A stretch of 64,000 nucleotides of DNA from Anaerobutyricum hallii (GCF_900209925.1 NZ_LT907978.1:170001-234000), one strand, 5' to 3'. Positions 19,436-28,782 are shown, counted from the first letter of the stretch. Made by a program: numbers and translations. The notes: generated by a model from the letters alone, not told the origin.

Positions 19436-22400
19436 TGCAGATTTATTAAGAAGAATTGCGTACCTGACAAAAGGGCAATTAATGGGGGAGATATTATTTT
19501 ATATTTTTTTGCTTAGCAGTATAATTTATTTGATGGTGGGAAAAGTATATAAATCAATAGTTTGTATAAAAGAGTTCAGAAAGAAAAAAAGTATTTGGAT
19601 ACTTCCGTTTATTTTATTGGGAATCGCAGGATTAGTATGGAATACTTACGGATGTCAGGTAAAGGCGGCATCGATGCTGGAGAACGAAGATACAGAGTCA
19701 GAGATGGTGATTGATAAAAAGCATCCTGAAATACAGGGAGATATATTCGTTGAAGAAGGTGAAGTAGAGGATACGGCAGGAAATCATGCGATATCTGCTG
19801 AAACAGGAAAGGAGGGGGCGGAAAGCGAAGAGTTTATTATAGATAATTCAGCGCCGAAATTAACTGTTAATTATGAAGGTGTTTTGAATATTATGGATAA
19901 AGATTCTGCAATATGGAATATAAACGAAACACTGCATAACAATGAAGGAAAAGTGACGTCTTCACAAAATCAGATTTTTTGTGGAAAGGAGAATGGAATT
20001 TCTATATGTATAGAAGAAGAGAATATTGTGCCGGAAGATATTGAAATAAAATTATATCGTATGTCATACGGAAAAAAAGGACAGTGGGAACAAGAAGAAG
20101 TACCGGAGTCAGATATAAGTAAAAAAATAATAAGATTAAAAGAAAATCAACAACCCCAAGGAATATTTCTCTATGCTATTAAAAATCTTGAAGACGGACA
20201 TTATAGAGTTAAGATACATTGTACGGATAAAGCAGGAAATGTAATGGAAGCAGAAAGAAATAGTGAGACAGATAAATGTATAGATAATGGATGGTATGAA
20301 AGTCCGATATATACAGTAGATACCGTTTCACCGATTATAACAGAGGTGTTTTGCAATCAATATCCGGTAAGAGAAAAAGAAGACCGACAGTACTTCAAAA
20401 ATGCTCCTGAAATTATTATTCGTATACAGGAAGAGAATTTTAATAAAGCTAATTTTTCAGTAGATGGGAAGATGTTTTATGCAGATGGAAAGAACATGGA
20501 AAAAGAATGGAGAACACTAAAAAAGCAAGCAGATCATCTACAATGGAAATCTTATTATAAAGATGGGATAAGGATAAATGAAGCAAGGATGAAAGCAGCT
20601 ATAGAAGCAAATTATACTATACTGTTTCAAAGTACAGATGGAGCGGTTCATAAGGGAAATCAAAAAGAACTGAAAATTACATATGATGCAAAAAAACCGG
20701 AGATTATTTATACAGGGCAGAATGATCAAAAGGAACAGTTAGTTTTTAGACCAGAGATGCAGAAAGAGGGAAAGAGTTTTTTTACATTTCGCAGATATCC
20801 ATTTTTTCGATATTTTAGTATGAAACGCATATGTGCATCTATTCAGGTAAGAGATGAAGTCAGTGGAGTTGAAAACTTGAGTTATATGTTTGTGCCATAT
20901 GGAAGTGATGATGGCAGAGAAGAATGGTCTGTTTTGAAGAATGAAGGAGAAAAGCAGAATCTATCAGAGCTGACAACAATTGTGTTACCTGCACAGCAAA
21001 ATTTTAAAGGCTATTTAAAAGTTTATGGACAAGATTATAGTGGAAATGTCGGAGGAATTGTAAAAAGTAAAGGAATGGTTTCTGAAGATGAACAATTACA
21101 TGAACAAGTAAGTAAAATCTCTTTAAAAATACCGGAAGCAGTTTTTACGGATGAGAAAGAAAAGCTAAATTATTATAATAAAGCAGTTCTCGTTGAAGCG
21201 GTCTTTGAGGATGAACAGTCGGGAATTTGTAAAACCAGTCTGTGTGGAAAAGTAAATAATAAGGAAATGCATGAGGATAGCAGCATAGTGGTTTGGGATG
21301 CTGAGGATACAGTATATAGAAAAAGACAGCGGCTTACATTAGAAGAGAAAAGCTTTAGATATTCAGATTCTGATCATCCAATAATGATTCAAGGAAGCAT
21401 GACAGATAATGCAGAACATGTAAGTGAAGAGGTTTTGGAACAGGGAATCATTATTGACACTGAAAAGCCGGTTATAAAGGTGGAGTATGATAGAAATAAT
21501 CAAACAGAATATTATAATACAGAAAGAAAAGCAAGAGTAATAGTTAGAGAGCGCAACTTTAGACCTGAGTTGGTGAAGTGGGATATAAAGGGAAGTAATC
21601 AGGAATATCATATGGGCGAATGGAAAACGACAGAAGATATACATACATGCGAGATATATTTTGATAAAGATGGAGAAGATTATGCAATTAATCTTTCTGT
21701 GACAGATAAGGCAGGGAATGAGTCGGAATGGAAAGACAGGGAGTATTTTACGATTGATAAAACGCTTCCGGAAGTTTCTATTGCCATAGAGAATAATACG
21801 GATTATGAAAAAGAAAATCAGCTTTTATATTTTAACACAGATAAAACAGTGGTATTTTGCATAAAAGATAAAAATTTTGATGAACATAAGGTTGAATATG
21901 ATATAAGAGCAATAAAAGCAGCGGATAAAAGGAAACAGATAGATGCAAACAATACAGAATCCTATGTCAGAAATGGAGAAAAGCATTATAGGTATCTGAC
22001 TTTAAAAGAGGAGGCGCACTATTACATTCAGATGCGATGTACAGATAAAGCCGGAAATGAATCTGAAAAAAAGAAAATAGAGTTTGTAATAGATAAGACA
22101 GTTCCCAATATTACGATAAAAGGAGTCGAGAATGAAGCGGTATATGAAGACAGAGTAATAATGCCTGAGGTAATATGTGAAGATAAATATCTGGATGTGG
22201 ATTCTGTAAAGGTGTATTTATTAAAAGCAGGTGGTGAATCGGTTTCGAAAGAAGACTGGAATTATGAAAGAACGGAGGATAAAAAGAAGGTACAGATTCA
22301 ATGGGAGAATTTAAGACAAAATAAGTCAAAAGACGGTATTTATCAATTATTTATTAAGGCAAATGATAAAGCAGGAAATAAAATAAAGGATAATTATAAG

Positions 22401-23195
22401 GTTATTTTTCGAGTAAATCGTTGGGGTGCAGATTTTATTTTGAATCATAAGATAAAAGAAAGTATAGATGGACATTATTTAAGAGAAGAACCCAATATTA
22501 TATTAAAAGAACGATGTGTAAAACAGACAAAATCAAGAGTGATAATTTTAAAAGATAATGAAGAAAGAAGAACTTTGAAAGGAGAATATGTAAAAGAGTG
22601 TATAATCGCAGATAAAAAATCAGAAAAATACGGATGGTATGAGAAAAGCTATAATATAAAAAAAGAGAATTTTACAGAAGAGGGAGAATATCTCGTTACA
22701 ATTCAGGAAGATTCTAAGGAGAAGAAAATACATTTTGTTATAGATAAAACACCACCAGTAGTTCATATTAGTAATCTAGAAAAAGATATTTATGAGGAAG
22801 AAGAACATAGCTTTACAATCGGTATAATGGATAATTATGCCTTTGAAAAAATGGAATTATATGTAGAGAAAAGTACGATACCTTTGTATAAGAAAAAGGT
22901 GCAGAAATTTATTATAAAGCCGGAAGATTTAGATAAGAATCATATGGTGAATCAGAAGATTACAGAAGATACAGCGTATCAAACGATACATTATATTGCA
23001 TGGGATAAAGCAGGAAATAAGCTGGATTCTAATGATAATGGAGATACAAGGAAGTGTCTTGTAACTACGAATAAGCCTGTAAAAGAATATTATAAAAATA
23101 ATCCTAAATCACAAATAATAATGGGGATAGTAATAGCTGCTACTGTATTTACAAGTGGGTGCATAGCCTTTTACAATAGAAAAAAGCATAGATAA
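19419..23195 (+). CDS. Giant membrane-anchored protein with Ig-like repeats
   Basis: About 1,258 residues from the chosen ATG; earlier in-frame ATGs at 19389, 19401 and 19410 are possible, and all overlap the end of the kinase gene. There are two N-terminal hydrophobic segments (ILFYIFLLSSIIYLMV and WILPFILLGIAGLVW), a long extracellular region, and a C-terminal membrane helix (IIMGIVIAATVFTSGCIAF) with a basic tail. The outer part repeats a pattern ending DKAGNESE followed by FxIDKTxPxV, the signature of bacterial Ig-like domains; at least six units are visible, near 20220, 21700, 22040, 22370 and 23000 among others. I do not recognise a named family for the whole protein. Position suggests a surface or channel-associated part of the T7SS-like machine, perhaps in the place of EsaA. 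Confidence 0.75.
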   Translation: MREELNADLLRRIAYLTKGQLMGEILFYIFLLSSIIYLMVGKVYKSIVCIKEFRKKKSIWILPFILLGIAGLVWNTYGCQVKAASMLENEDTESEMVIDKKHPEIQGDIFVEEGEVEDTAGNHAISAETGKEGAESEEFIIDNSAPKLTVNYEGVLNIMDKDSAIWNINETLHNNEGKVTSSQNQIFCGKENGISICIEEENIVPEDIEIKLYRMSYGKKGQWEQEEVPESDISKKIIRLKENQQPQGIFLYAIKNLEDGHYRVKIHCTDKAGNVMEAERNSETDKCIDNGWYESPIYTVDTVSPIITEVFCNQYPVREKEDRQYFKNAPEIIIRIQEENFNKANFSVDGKMFYADGKNMEKEWRTLKKQADHLQWKSYYKDGIRINEARMKAAIEANYTILFQSTDGAVHKGNQKELKITYDAKKPEIIYTGQNDQKEQLVFRPEMQKEGKSFFTFRRYPFFRYFSMKRICASIQVRDEVSGVENLSYMFVPYGSDDGREEWSVLKNEGEKQNLSELTTIVLPAQQNFKGYLKVYGQDYSGNVGGIVKSKGMVSEDEQLHEQVSKISLKIPEAVFTDEKEKLNYYNKAVLVEAVFEDEQSGICKTSLCGKVNNKEMHEDSSIVVWDAEDTVYRKRQRLTLEEKSFRYSDSDHPIMIQGSMTDNAEHVSEEVLEQGIIIDTEKPVIKVEYDRNNQTEYYNTERKARVIVRERNFRPELVKWDIKGSNQEYHMGEWKTTEDIHTCEIYFDKDGEDYAINLSVTDKAGNESEWKDREYFTIDKTLPEVSIAIENNTDYEKENQLLYFNTDKTVVFCIKDKNFDEHKVEYDIRAIKAADKRKQIDANNTESYVRNGEKHYRYLTLKEEAHYYIQMRCTDKAGNESEKKKIEFVIDKTVPNITIKGVENEAVYEDRVIMPEVICEDKYLDVDSVKVYLLKAGGESVSKEDWNYERTEDKKKVQIQWENLRQNKSKDGIYQLFIKANDKAGNKIKDNYKVIFRVNRWGADFILNHKIKESIDGHYLREEPNIILKERCVKQTKSRVIILKDNEERRTLKGEYVKECIIADKKSEKYGWYEKSYNIKKENFTEEGEYLVTIQEDSKEKKIHFVIDKTPPVVHISNLEKDIYEEEEHSFTIGIMDNYAFEKMELYVEKSTIPLYKKKVQKFIIKPEDLDKNHMVNQKITEDTAYQTIHYIAWDKAGNKLDSNDNGDTRKCLVTTNKPVKEYYKNNPKSQIIMGIVIAATVFTSGCIAFYNRKKHR

Positions 23196-23238
23196 TAATA
23201 TAGATAAAAATATAGATAAAAATACGGGAGGGAAGCCT

Positions 23239-23267
23239 TTGACGTGAAAAAATTTTTCTGCTATAGT
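23239..23267 (+). promoter_or_regulatory. Promoter upstream of the DUF951 gene
   Basis: TTGACG (23239-23244), 17-base spacer, TATAGT (23262-23267). It lies 36 bases before the DUF951 start codon and marks the end of the T7SS-like unit. Confidence 0.65.
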
Positions 23268-23302
23268 GAACTTAATTATGGAAAACAGGAGTACAAAAGC
23301 GT

Positions 23303-23488
23303 ATGGATTTTAAAGTGGGAGAAGTTATCAAAATGAAAAAGAAGCATCCTTGCGGTGCGAATGAATGGAAGTTACTTAGAGTTGGAATGGATTTTCGGCT
23401 GCAATGTATGAAGTGCGGAAGAGAAGTAATGGTTCCGAGAAAGCTTGTAGAAAAGAATTTTCGAGGATATATCAGCCAGGATGTCTAA
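23303..23488 (+). CDS. DUF951 family protein
   Basis: 61 residues with the family pattern DFKVGEVIKMKKKHPCG at the N-terminus and a CxxC-type metal-binding pair MKCGREVMVPR. Small proteins of this family are found beside rpsF or mscS in many Firmicutes; their role is unknown. It has its own promoter and lies about 190 bases upstream of the rpsF unit. Confidence 0.88.
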   Translation: MDFKVGEVIKMKKKHPCGANEWKLLRVGMDFRLQCMKCGREVMVPRKLVEKNFRGYISQDV

Positions 23489-23574
23489 TATGTCTGATCT
23501 GTCTGATGGTAAAAATGAATAAAAAAAGAGTAATATCAGAAGAGATTTTGTACAGTAAAATTTTAAAATGAAAC

Positions 23575-23603
23575 TTGAGTTTGTAAAGGTTCTGTGATAT
23601 AAT
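23575..23603 (+). promoter_or_regulatory. Promoter of rpsF-ssb-rpsR
   Basis: TTGAGT (23575-23580), 17 bases, perfect TATAAT (23598-23603). The leader contains a hairpin TTCTCTTAA-GTAT-TTAAGAGAG near 23632-23652 just before the ribosome binding site; autoregulatory S6:S18 leader elements are known at this place in other bacteria, but I cannot confirm the motif here. Confidence 0.65.
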
Positions 23604-23678
23604 GGACAACTGTAATGTGTAAAAATCCTTGTTCTCTTAAGTATTTAAGAGAGCCAGAAAGACCAAAAGGAGGTGCAA

Positions 23679-23972
23679 ATGACCATGAATAAGTATGAAT
23701 TAGCTCTGGTTATTAATGCAAAAATCGAAGATGACGCTAGAACAGATGCCATTGAAAAGATTAAAGCTTTAATCGAAAAATTTGGCGGAGAGATTACTAA
23801 CGTTGATGAATGGGGTAAGAAGAAATTAGCTTACGAAATTCAGAAGATGAGAGAAGGATATTACTATTTCATCCAATTCGATGCATCAGCTGAGTGTCCA
23901 GCAGAGATTGAACGTCGTGTTCGTATCATGGAACCAGTTATGAGATACTTATGCGTTAAACAGGATGCATAA
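23679..23972 (+). CDS. rpsF: 30S ribosomal protein S6
   Basis: About 97 residues; KYELALVINAKIEDDAR, VDEWGKKKLAYEIQKMREGYYY and VRIMEPVMRYLCVK are characteristic of S6. AAAGGAGG precedes two possible ATGs (23679 and 23685); the first has better spacing, the second gives the commoner MNKYELAL start. First gene of the conserved rpsF-ssb-rpsR operon. Confidence 0.96.
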   Translation: MTMNKYELALVINAKIEDDARTDAIEKIKALIEKFGGEITNVDEWGKKKLAYEIQKMREGYYYFIQFDASAECPAEIERRVRIMEPVMRYLCVKQDA

Positions 23973-23989
23973 CGAATAGGAGGAATTCC

Positions 23990-24478
23990 ATGAATAAAGT
24001 AGTTTTGATGGGACGTTTAACCAGAAACCCGGATGTCAGATATTCTCAGGGTGAGAAGGCAACGTGCGTAGCAAGATATACTTTGGCCGTAAACAGAAGA
24101 TTCCGCAGAGATGGTGAACAGGATGCAGATTTTATCAACTGTGTTGCCTTTGGCAGACAGGGAGAATTTGCAGAGAAGTATCTAAAACAGGGTACAAAGA
24201 TTGTCATTTCCGGAAGAATTCAGACAGGTAGTTATACCAATCGTGACGGTGTTAAGGTTTATACAACAGATGTTGTTGTTGAAGAACAGGATTTTGCAGA
24301 GAGTAAGGCAGCTGCATCCAGCTACACAGGTGGATATCAGCAGCAGGGAGGATATACGAATGCTCCAGAGCCACAGGCTGCACCTGCACCAACAAGCCGT
24401 CCAGCCCCAAGTGAGGCAGTGAGCGATGGATTTATGACAATTCCAGAAGGAATTGAAGAAGAACTGCCTTTTATTTAG
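23990..24478 (+). CDS. ssb: Single-stranded DNA-binding protein
   Basis: 162 residues: an N-terminal OB fold (MNKVVLMGRLTRNPDVRY, DFINCVAFGRQGEFAEKYLKQG), a Gln/Gly/Pro/Ala-rich flexible linker and the acidic C-terminal tip EEELPFI, which recruits repair and replication partners. AGGAGG precedes it. Its place between rpsF and rpsR is the usual one in Firmicutes. Confidence 0.97.
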   Translation: MNKVVLMGRLTRNPDVRYSQGEKATCVARYTLAVNRRFRRDGEQDADFINCVAFGRQGEFAEKYLKQGTKIVISGRIQTGSYTNRDGVKVYTTDVVVEEQDFAESKAAASSYTGGYQQQGGYTNAPEPQAAPAPTSRPAPSEAVSDGFMTIPEGIEEELPFI

Positions 24479-24506
24479 AGTTAAGGAATTTTAGGAGGTA
24501 ATATCA

Positions 24507-24767
24507 ATGGCATATAGCAAAGATCGTGGCGATGCTCCAATGAGAAGAAGAGGTGGCCGCAGAAGAAAGAAAGTCTGCATTTTCTGTGCAGATAAAAATG
24601 CAGTAATCGATTATAAAGATGTAAATAAATTAAAAAGATACGTATCTGAAAGAGGTAAAATCTTACCTAGAAGAATCACAGGAAACTGTGCAAAACATCA
24701 GCGTGCTCTTACAGTAGCAATCAAGAGAGCAAGACACGTATCCTTAATGCCTTACACAGTAGAATAA
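24507..24767 (+). CDS. rpsR: 30S ribosomal protein S18
   Basis: 86 residues; the pattern [34 protein letters not shown] and the TGNCAKHQR core define S18. Paired Cys residues near the N-terminus (CIFC) suggest the zinc-binding form. Last gene of the operon. Confidence 0.97.
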   Translation: MAYSKDRGDAPMRRRGGRRRKKVCIFCADKNAVIDYKDVNKLKRYVSERGKILPRRITGNCAKHQRALTVAIKRARHVSLMPYTVE

Positions 24768-24798
24768 GATACTGCCATCAGGCGTGACAGATAAAATA

Positions 24799-24858
24799 AA
24801 AAGTCCAGACCATAGCAAATATAAAATATTTGTTTGGGTCTGGGCTTTTTGTTTTTTA
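24799..24858 (+). terminator. Terminator after rpsR
   Basis: Long stem AAAGTCCAGACC... with ...GGTCTGGGCTTTT, extended by a CAAATAT/ATATTTG inner stem, followed by a T-rich run. Confidence 0.85.
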
Positions 24859-24895
24859 CAAAAACATTAAAAGATTTATATTTTGGTTAAAGTAG

Positions 24896-24924
24896 TTGAA
24901 AGAGATAAAAAAACGCGCTATACT
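24896..24924 (+). promoter_or_regulatory. Promoter of the YgjP-like peptidase gene
   Basis: TTGAAA (24896-24901), 17-base spacer, TATACT (24919-24924), 52 bases before the start codon. Confidence 0.65.
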
Positions 24925-24975
24925 ATTAAATAACAGGAAAAATATTTGTAGTTGTCGGAAGAAAGGGGGAGTCTC

Positions 24976-25809
24976 GTGTCTAAAATTAGAATTCATCAGG
25001 ACTCAGGAGATTTATATGTGAATGTTATCAGTGTGAATTCAAGATATGTAGACTTCATCATTCACAATGATCTATCTATAGATATGAAGGTTCCGGTCGG
25101 AATGAGTCGAGAGATGATTGAGAGATATGTTCGTCTGAATGAGACGATTATTTTTCAGGAGTATGAGAAGAAGAAAGTCCGAAATCATCAGATGCTTCCA
25201 ATTACACTTGATTTAGAAGAAGGAAGAATAGTTTATAGAGCAGGTTTGTATCTTCCGTTTCTTGGGAAGACGGATGTTCTTCTGAGAATAAAGTATCTGT
25301 CGGATTTTGACAGAGAAGAGACGAAGATTTATATGGAAGATAAGAAGGAACAGGGAAAACATTTGATTATTAAGACGGATAATGATAGTCAGGAGTTTTT
25401 AAGATATTGTATAGTTCGTTATTATAAAAAGTGTGCAGCGGTTATTGTTAAGAAAAAAGTGGAAGAGTTTGCTGCGAAGATGGGGCTTGAGTATAATCAG
25501 GTGATGATAACCGGTCAGAATCGGCAGTCGGCACTTCGAAGACCAAGACTTTCTTATCAGAATATCGAAATTAAAAATCAGCTGACTTTATGGGGAAGCT
25601 GTAACAGGAAGCATAATCTTAAGTTTGACTGGAAGCTGGCGATGCTCCCGATGGAAATTATAGAATATATTATTGTACATGAGTTGACACATTTAAAGGT
25701 TATGAACCATTCGGGTAAGTTCTGGAATGAGATGGAAAAGGTTATGCCTGAATATAGAGAATGTCGTATCTGGCTTGAAAAGCATGGGAAAGAGTATGAG
25801 ATTTTTTAA
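24976..25809 (+). CDS. YgjP-like zinc metallopeptidase domain protein (DUF45)
   Basis: 277 residues. The C-terminal domain has the zincin motif HELTH (His235, Glu236, His239) with a third ligand candidate at His245 in MNHSGKFW, and the upstream LWGSCNRKHNLKFDWKLAMLP block typical of the YgjP/WLM-related DUF45 family. The N-terminal ~120 residues are beta-rich. GTG at 24976 is chosen because AAAGGGGGAGTCTC precedes it; an earlier TTG in frame lies upstream of that site. Substrate unknown. Confidence 0.85.
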   Translation: MSKIRIHQDSGDLYVNVISVNSRYVDFIIHNDLSIDMKVPVGMSREMIERYVRLNETIIFQEYEKKKVRNHQMLPITLDLEEGRIVYRAGLYLPFLGKTDVLLRIKYLSDFDREETKIYMEDKKEQGKHLIIKTDNDSQEFLRYCIVRYYKKCAAVIVKKKVEEFAAKMGLEYNQVMITGQNRQSALRRPRLSYQNIEIKNQLTLWGSCNRKHNLKFDWKLAMLPMEIIEYIIVHELTHLKVMNHSGKFWNEMEKVMPEYRECRIWLEKHGKEYEIF

Positions 25810-26277
25810 TTAGGATTTGTCTGTAGAGAATAAAAAAGTGTTATAAAAGAAGAAAATAAAGTATAGAGGTACGGAAATAAAAGAGGATAAAGAAAGATAA
25901 AGAAGAATACAGAGGATTATAGAAGAATAGATAAAATACATAAGAATAGATAAGGATAGACAAAGAGAGATTAAGATGGAAAAGGAGCTGTTGTAATCAG
26001 ATGATTTTATATAGAATATAGATTTCTTAATAGAAAGTATTTCTGTATTTTATATAGAAGAATCTTGATACGATAGTTCTTTTTCTGTTTTTTTGATTGC
26101 AAATTATATCAGATGTGAGATGCTCCCATCTCTGTAGATGGCGAGCAACAAATCAGTATCAGTGGAACATTCTTGAATGTATAAGCTACATAATAGATAT
26201 ATGAGATTCGAGTTTTATGGTATACTAACGAAGGTAAGATTATGAGTTGTTGCTAGAGAAAAGGAAAATATTTTATT
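25810..26277. other. 468-base purine-rich gap with a hairpin repeat
   Basis: The first 170 bases are highly purine-rich on the plus strand (repeats of AAGAATAGATAA-like units), with no reading frame of interest. Then come a copy of the small hairpin repeat (26104-26180) and a possible extended -10 promoter TGGTATACT (26218-26226) for the following glycosylase gene. No ribosome binding site of strength is visible beyond AAAGGAAAAT. Confidence 0.45.
26104..26180 (+). repeat. Small two-hairpin repeat, copy 2 (degenerate)
   Basis: Shares TTATATCAGATGTGAGATG and CATCTC with the copy at 8975-9035; stem GAGATG-CTCC-CATCTC is intact. The second hairpin is degenerate (ACATTCTTGAATGT). Confidence 0.5.
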
Positions 26278-27846
26278 ATGAAACTAGATGAGACGAAGAG
26301 ACAAAAGATTGTACATCCGATACCGCCTCTTTATGATAAAGATTCAAAAATTTTGATATTGGGAAGTTTTCCATCGGTAAAATCCAGAGAAGAGGCATTT
26401 TTTTACGGGCATCCTCAGAATCGTTTTTGGAAGCTTTTGGCAGGTGTTTTTTCTGAGAATAAACCGGAAACGATAGAGGAGAAAAGAGAATTTCTTCATA
26501 AAAATCATGTAGCTGTATGGGATGTTATCCACAGTTGTGATATTATTGGTTCATCGGATAGCAGTATTCGTAACGTGGTTCCGAATGATTTATCTGAAAT
26601 ATTAGAGAATGCAGATATTAAACAAATATTTTGTAATGGTGCAAAGTCGTATGAGTACTATAGAAAGTATCAAGAGAAGGAAACGGGTAGAAAAGCGGTA
26701 AAGCTGCCTTCAACCAGTCCGGCTAATGCAGCTTTTTCTATAGAGAAACTTACAAGAGCGTGGAAGGAAATTTGTGTTCCGTTGCAGGTAGCACCAACAG
26801 GAATTGGCGAGGTTTTACTGAATTGGTATGATTATAATGCAAGAATTTTACCATGGAGAAGTGAGCCAACGCCATATCATGTGTGGATTTCAGAGATTAT
26901 GCTGCAACAGACTAGAGTAGAAGCAGTGAAAAAATATTATGACCGTTGGATGGAAGTGCTGCCGGATGTGAAGGCATTATCTGAAGTTCCGGATGAAGAA
27001 CTTATGAAGTTGTGGGAAGGGCTTGGTTATTATAATCGAGCAAGGAATTTAAAGGCTGCTGCACTCCAGGTGATGAAGGAGTTTAATGGGAAAATTCCGG
27101 CAGATTATTCAAAACTACTATCTCTTAAAGGCATAGGAGAATATACAGCAGGTGCGATTGCATCGATTGCATTTGGAATTCCGGAACCGGCAGTAGATGG
27201 AAACGCTCTTCGAATTTTTTCAAGAATTCTTGCTGAAGATGGTGAAATAAATAAAGCTTCGGTTAAAAAGAAAATAAGTCAGGAAGTGCGACGGGTATTG
27301 CCGAAGGAACATCCGGGAGACTTTAATCAGGCGTTGATGGATTTAGGTTCTTCGATTTGTATTCCAAATGGAGAACCATTTTGTGAGAATTGCCCATGGG
27401 AGTCTATCTGTCAGGCACATAAATATGGACGGGAAACAGATTTTCCAGTGAAAGCGAAAAAGAAACAGAGAAAAATTGAAAAAAAGGCTGTATTTTTAAT
27501 AGAAGTATCTGATAAGATTATTTTACACAAAAGGGCAGAGAAAGGGCTTTTAAGTGGATTATGGGAATTGCCTAATCTTGATGGCGAGCTTTCTGCAAAA
27601 GAGTTATCTGAACAGATGAAAAAATGGGAAATCGGAGATTATATGATAGAGCCATTGGGTGAAGGAAAGCATATTTTTTCTCATGTTGAGTGGCAGATGA
27701 GGGGATATCGTCTTCAAATGAGAGATATTTCAGAGAAACTTTTAGAAAAGGAAGAATGGATTGCCGTATCAAGAGAAGATTTAGAAGAAAAATATGCAAT
27801 TCCTTCAGCATTTGAATGTTATCGGAAACAAATTTATCGGGGATAG
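26278..27846 (+). CDS. mutY: Fused hypoxanthine-DNA glycosylase / A/G-specific adenine glycosylase MutY
   Basis: 522 residues in two enzymes. Residues 1-175 match the DNA-deoxyinosine (hypoxanthine) glycosylase family of the uracil-DNA glycosylase superfamily: KILILGSFPSVKSREEAFFYGHPQNRFW and the C-terminal LPSTSPANA. Residues ~178-522 are MutY: catalytic Glu215 in LQQTRVEAV, helix-hairpin-helix LLSLKGIGEYTAGAIA, catalytic Asp307 in AVDGNALR, a 4Fe-4S site (Cys361, 369, 372, 378) and a C-terminal NUDIX-like 8-oxoG recognition domain. MutY removes A opposite 8-oxoG; the N-terminal part would remove hypoxanthine from deaminated A. One continuous frame, no gap, so the fusion is genuine in this sequence. 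Start spacing is not decisive, since no strong ribosome site is seen. Confidence 0.88.
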   Translation: MKLDETKRQKIVHPIPPLYDKDSKILILGSFPSVKSREEAFFYGHPQNRFWKLLAGVFSENKPETIEEKREFLHKNHVAVWDVIHSCDIIGSSDSSIRNVVPNDLSEILENADIKQIFCNGAKSYEYYRKYQEKETGRKAVKLPSTSPANAAFSIEKLTRAWKEICVPLQVAPTGIGEVLLNWYDYNARILPWRSEPTPYHVWISEIMLQQTRVEAVKKYYDRWMEVLPDVKALSEVPDEELMKLWEGLGYYNRARNLKAAALQVMKEFNGKIPADYSKLLSLKGIGEYTAGAIASIAFGIPEPAVDGNALRIFSRILAEDGEINKASVKKKISQEVRRVLPKEHPGDFNQALMDLGSSICIPNGEPFCENCPWESICQAHKYGRETDFPVKAKKKQRKIEKKAVFLIEVSDKIILHKRAEKGLLSGLWELPNLDGELSAKELSEQMKKWEIGDYMIEPLGEGKHIFSHVEWQMRGYRLQMRDISEKLLEKEEWIAVSREDLEEKYAIPSAFECYRKQIYRG

Positions 27847-27933
27847 ATTTATTCAATAAAAGCTCACTCGCTAAAAAGTAGAAAAACATAAAATAAATAA
27901 GAAATAAAAATAGAGTTATAGAAAGGAAACATT

Positions 27934-28743
27934 ATGGAGAAATTAATCGTACTTGGAACAGGAAATGCATCCGTTACAAAATGTTATAATACCTGCTCTA
28001 TTATTCAGGACAAAAAGGGAAGATACTTTATGATAGATGCCGGAGGTGGGAATGGTATACTTACTCAGCTTGAAAAAATGAATATTCCGGTTACAGAGAT
28101 TCATGATATTTTCCTTACGCATGAACATACGGATCATCTTTTAGGCATGATCTGGATGATTCGTGTGATTGGTCAGGCAATTCAAAAGGGAAAATATGAA
28201 GGAAACTGTACGATTTATTGTCATGATGGCCTGGTAAATGTACTTAAAACTATTTGTGAGCTGACATTGGTTAAAAAGATTACGAAGCTTATAGGAGACA
28301 GAATTATTCTTTGTCCGGTACAGGATGGAGAAGAAAAACAGATTTTAGATTATAAAGTCAAGTTTTTCGATATAAGATCTACAAAAGCAAGGCAATTTGG
28401 CTTTGTGACAACTTTAAATAATGGAAAGCGTTTGACATTTTGCGGTGATGAGCCATACCAGGAGCATTGTTTTGAATATGCGTACCAGACAGATTACTTT
28501 CTGCATGAAGCTTTTTGCTTAGATAAAGAAAAGGATGAATTTAAGCCATATGAAAAACATCATGGTACGGTAAAAGACAGTGCAGAACTGGCGCAGAAGT
28601 TAGAAGTAAAGAATCTGTTATTATGGCATACGGAAGATAAAAATATTCGAAAGAGAAAATCTCTTTATAAAAAAGAAGCCAGGAAATATTATAAAGGAAA
28701 TGTCTATGTACCGTATGACAGAGAAATTATTGAGTTAAAATAA
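27934..28743 (+). CDS. Metallo-beta-lactamase fold hydrolase (RNase Z-like)
   Basis: 269 residues. The metal-binding motif is FLTHEHTDHLLGM (HxHxDH) near residues 61-70, after an N-terminal LVLGTGNAS strand and YFMIDAGGGNG. Later ligands are in FCGDEPY and LLWHTED. The lengths and the GTGNA start resemble the RNase Z/phosphodiesterase branch, but an exosite of true RNase Z is not evident. AAAGGAAAC precedes the start. Substrate unknown. Confidence 0.82.
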   Translation: MEKLIVLGTGNASVTKCYNTCSIIQDKKGRYFMIDAGGGNGILTQLEKMNIPVTEIHDIFLTHEHTDHLLGMIWMIRVIGQAIQKGKYEGNCTIYCHDGLVNVLKTICELTLVKKITKLIGDRIILCPVQDGEEKQILDYKVKFFDIRSTKARQFGFVTTLNNGKRLTFCGDEPYQEHCFEYAYQTDYFLHEAFCLDKEKDEFKPYEKHHGTVKDSAELAQKLEVKNLLLWHTEDKNIRKRKSLYKKEARKYYKGNVYVPYDREIIELK

Positions 28744-28782
28744 TTTCTCTGGAAATGCAGATAAGAGAATTGCTCATTAGAA

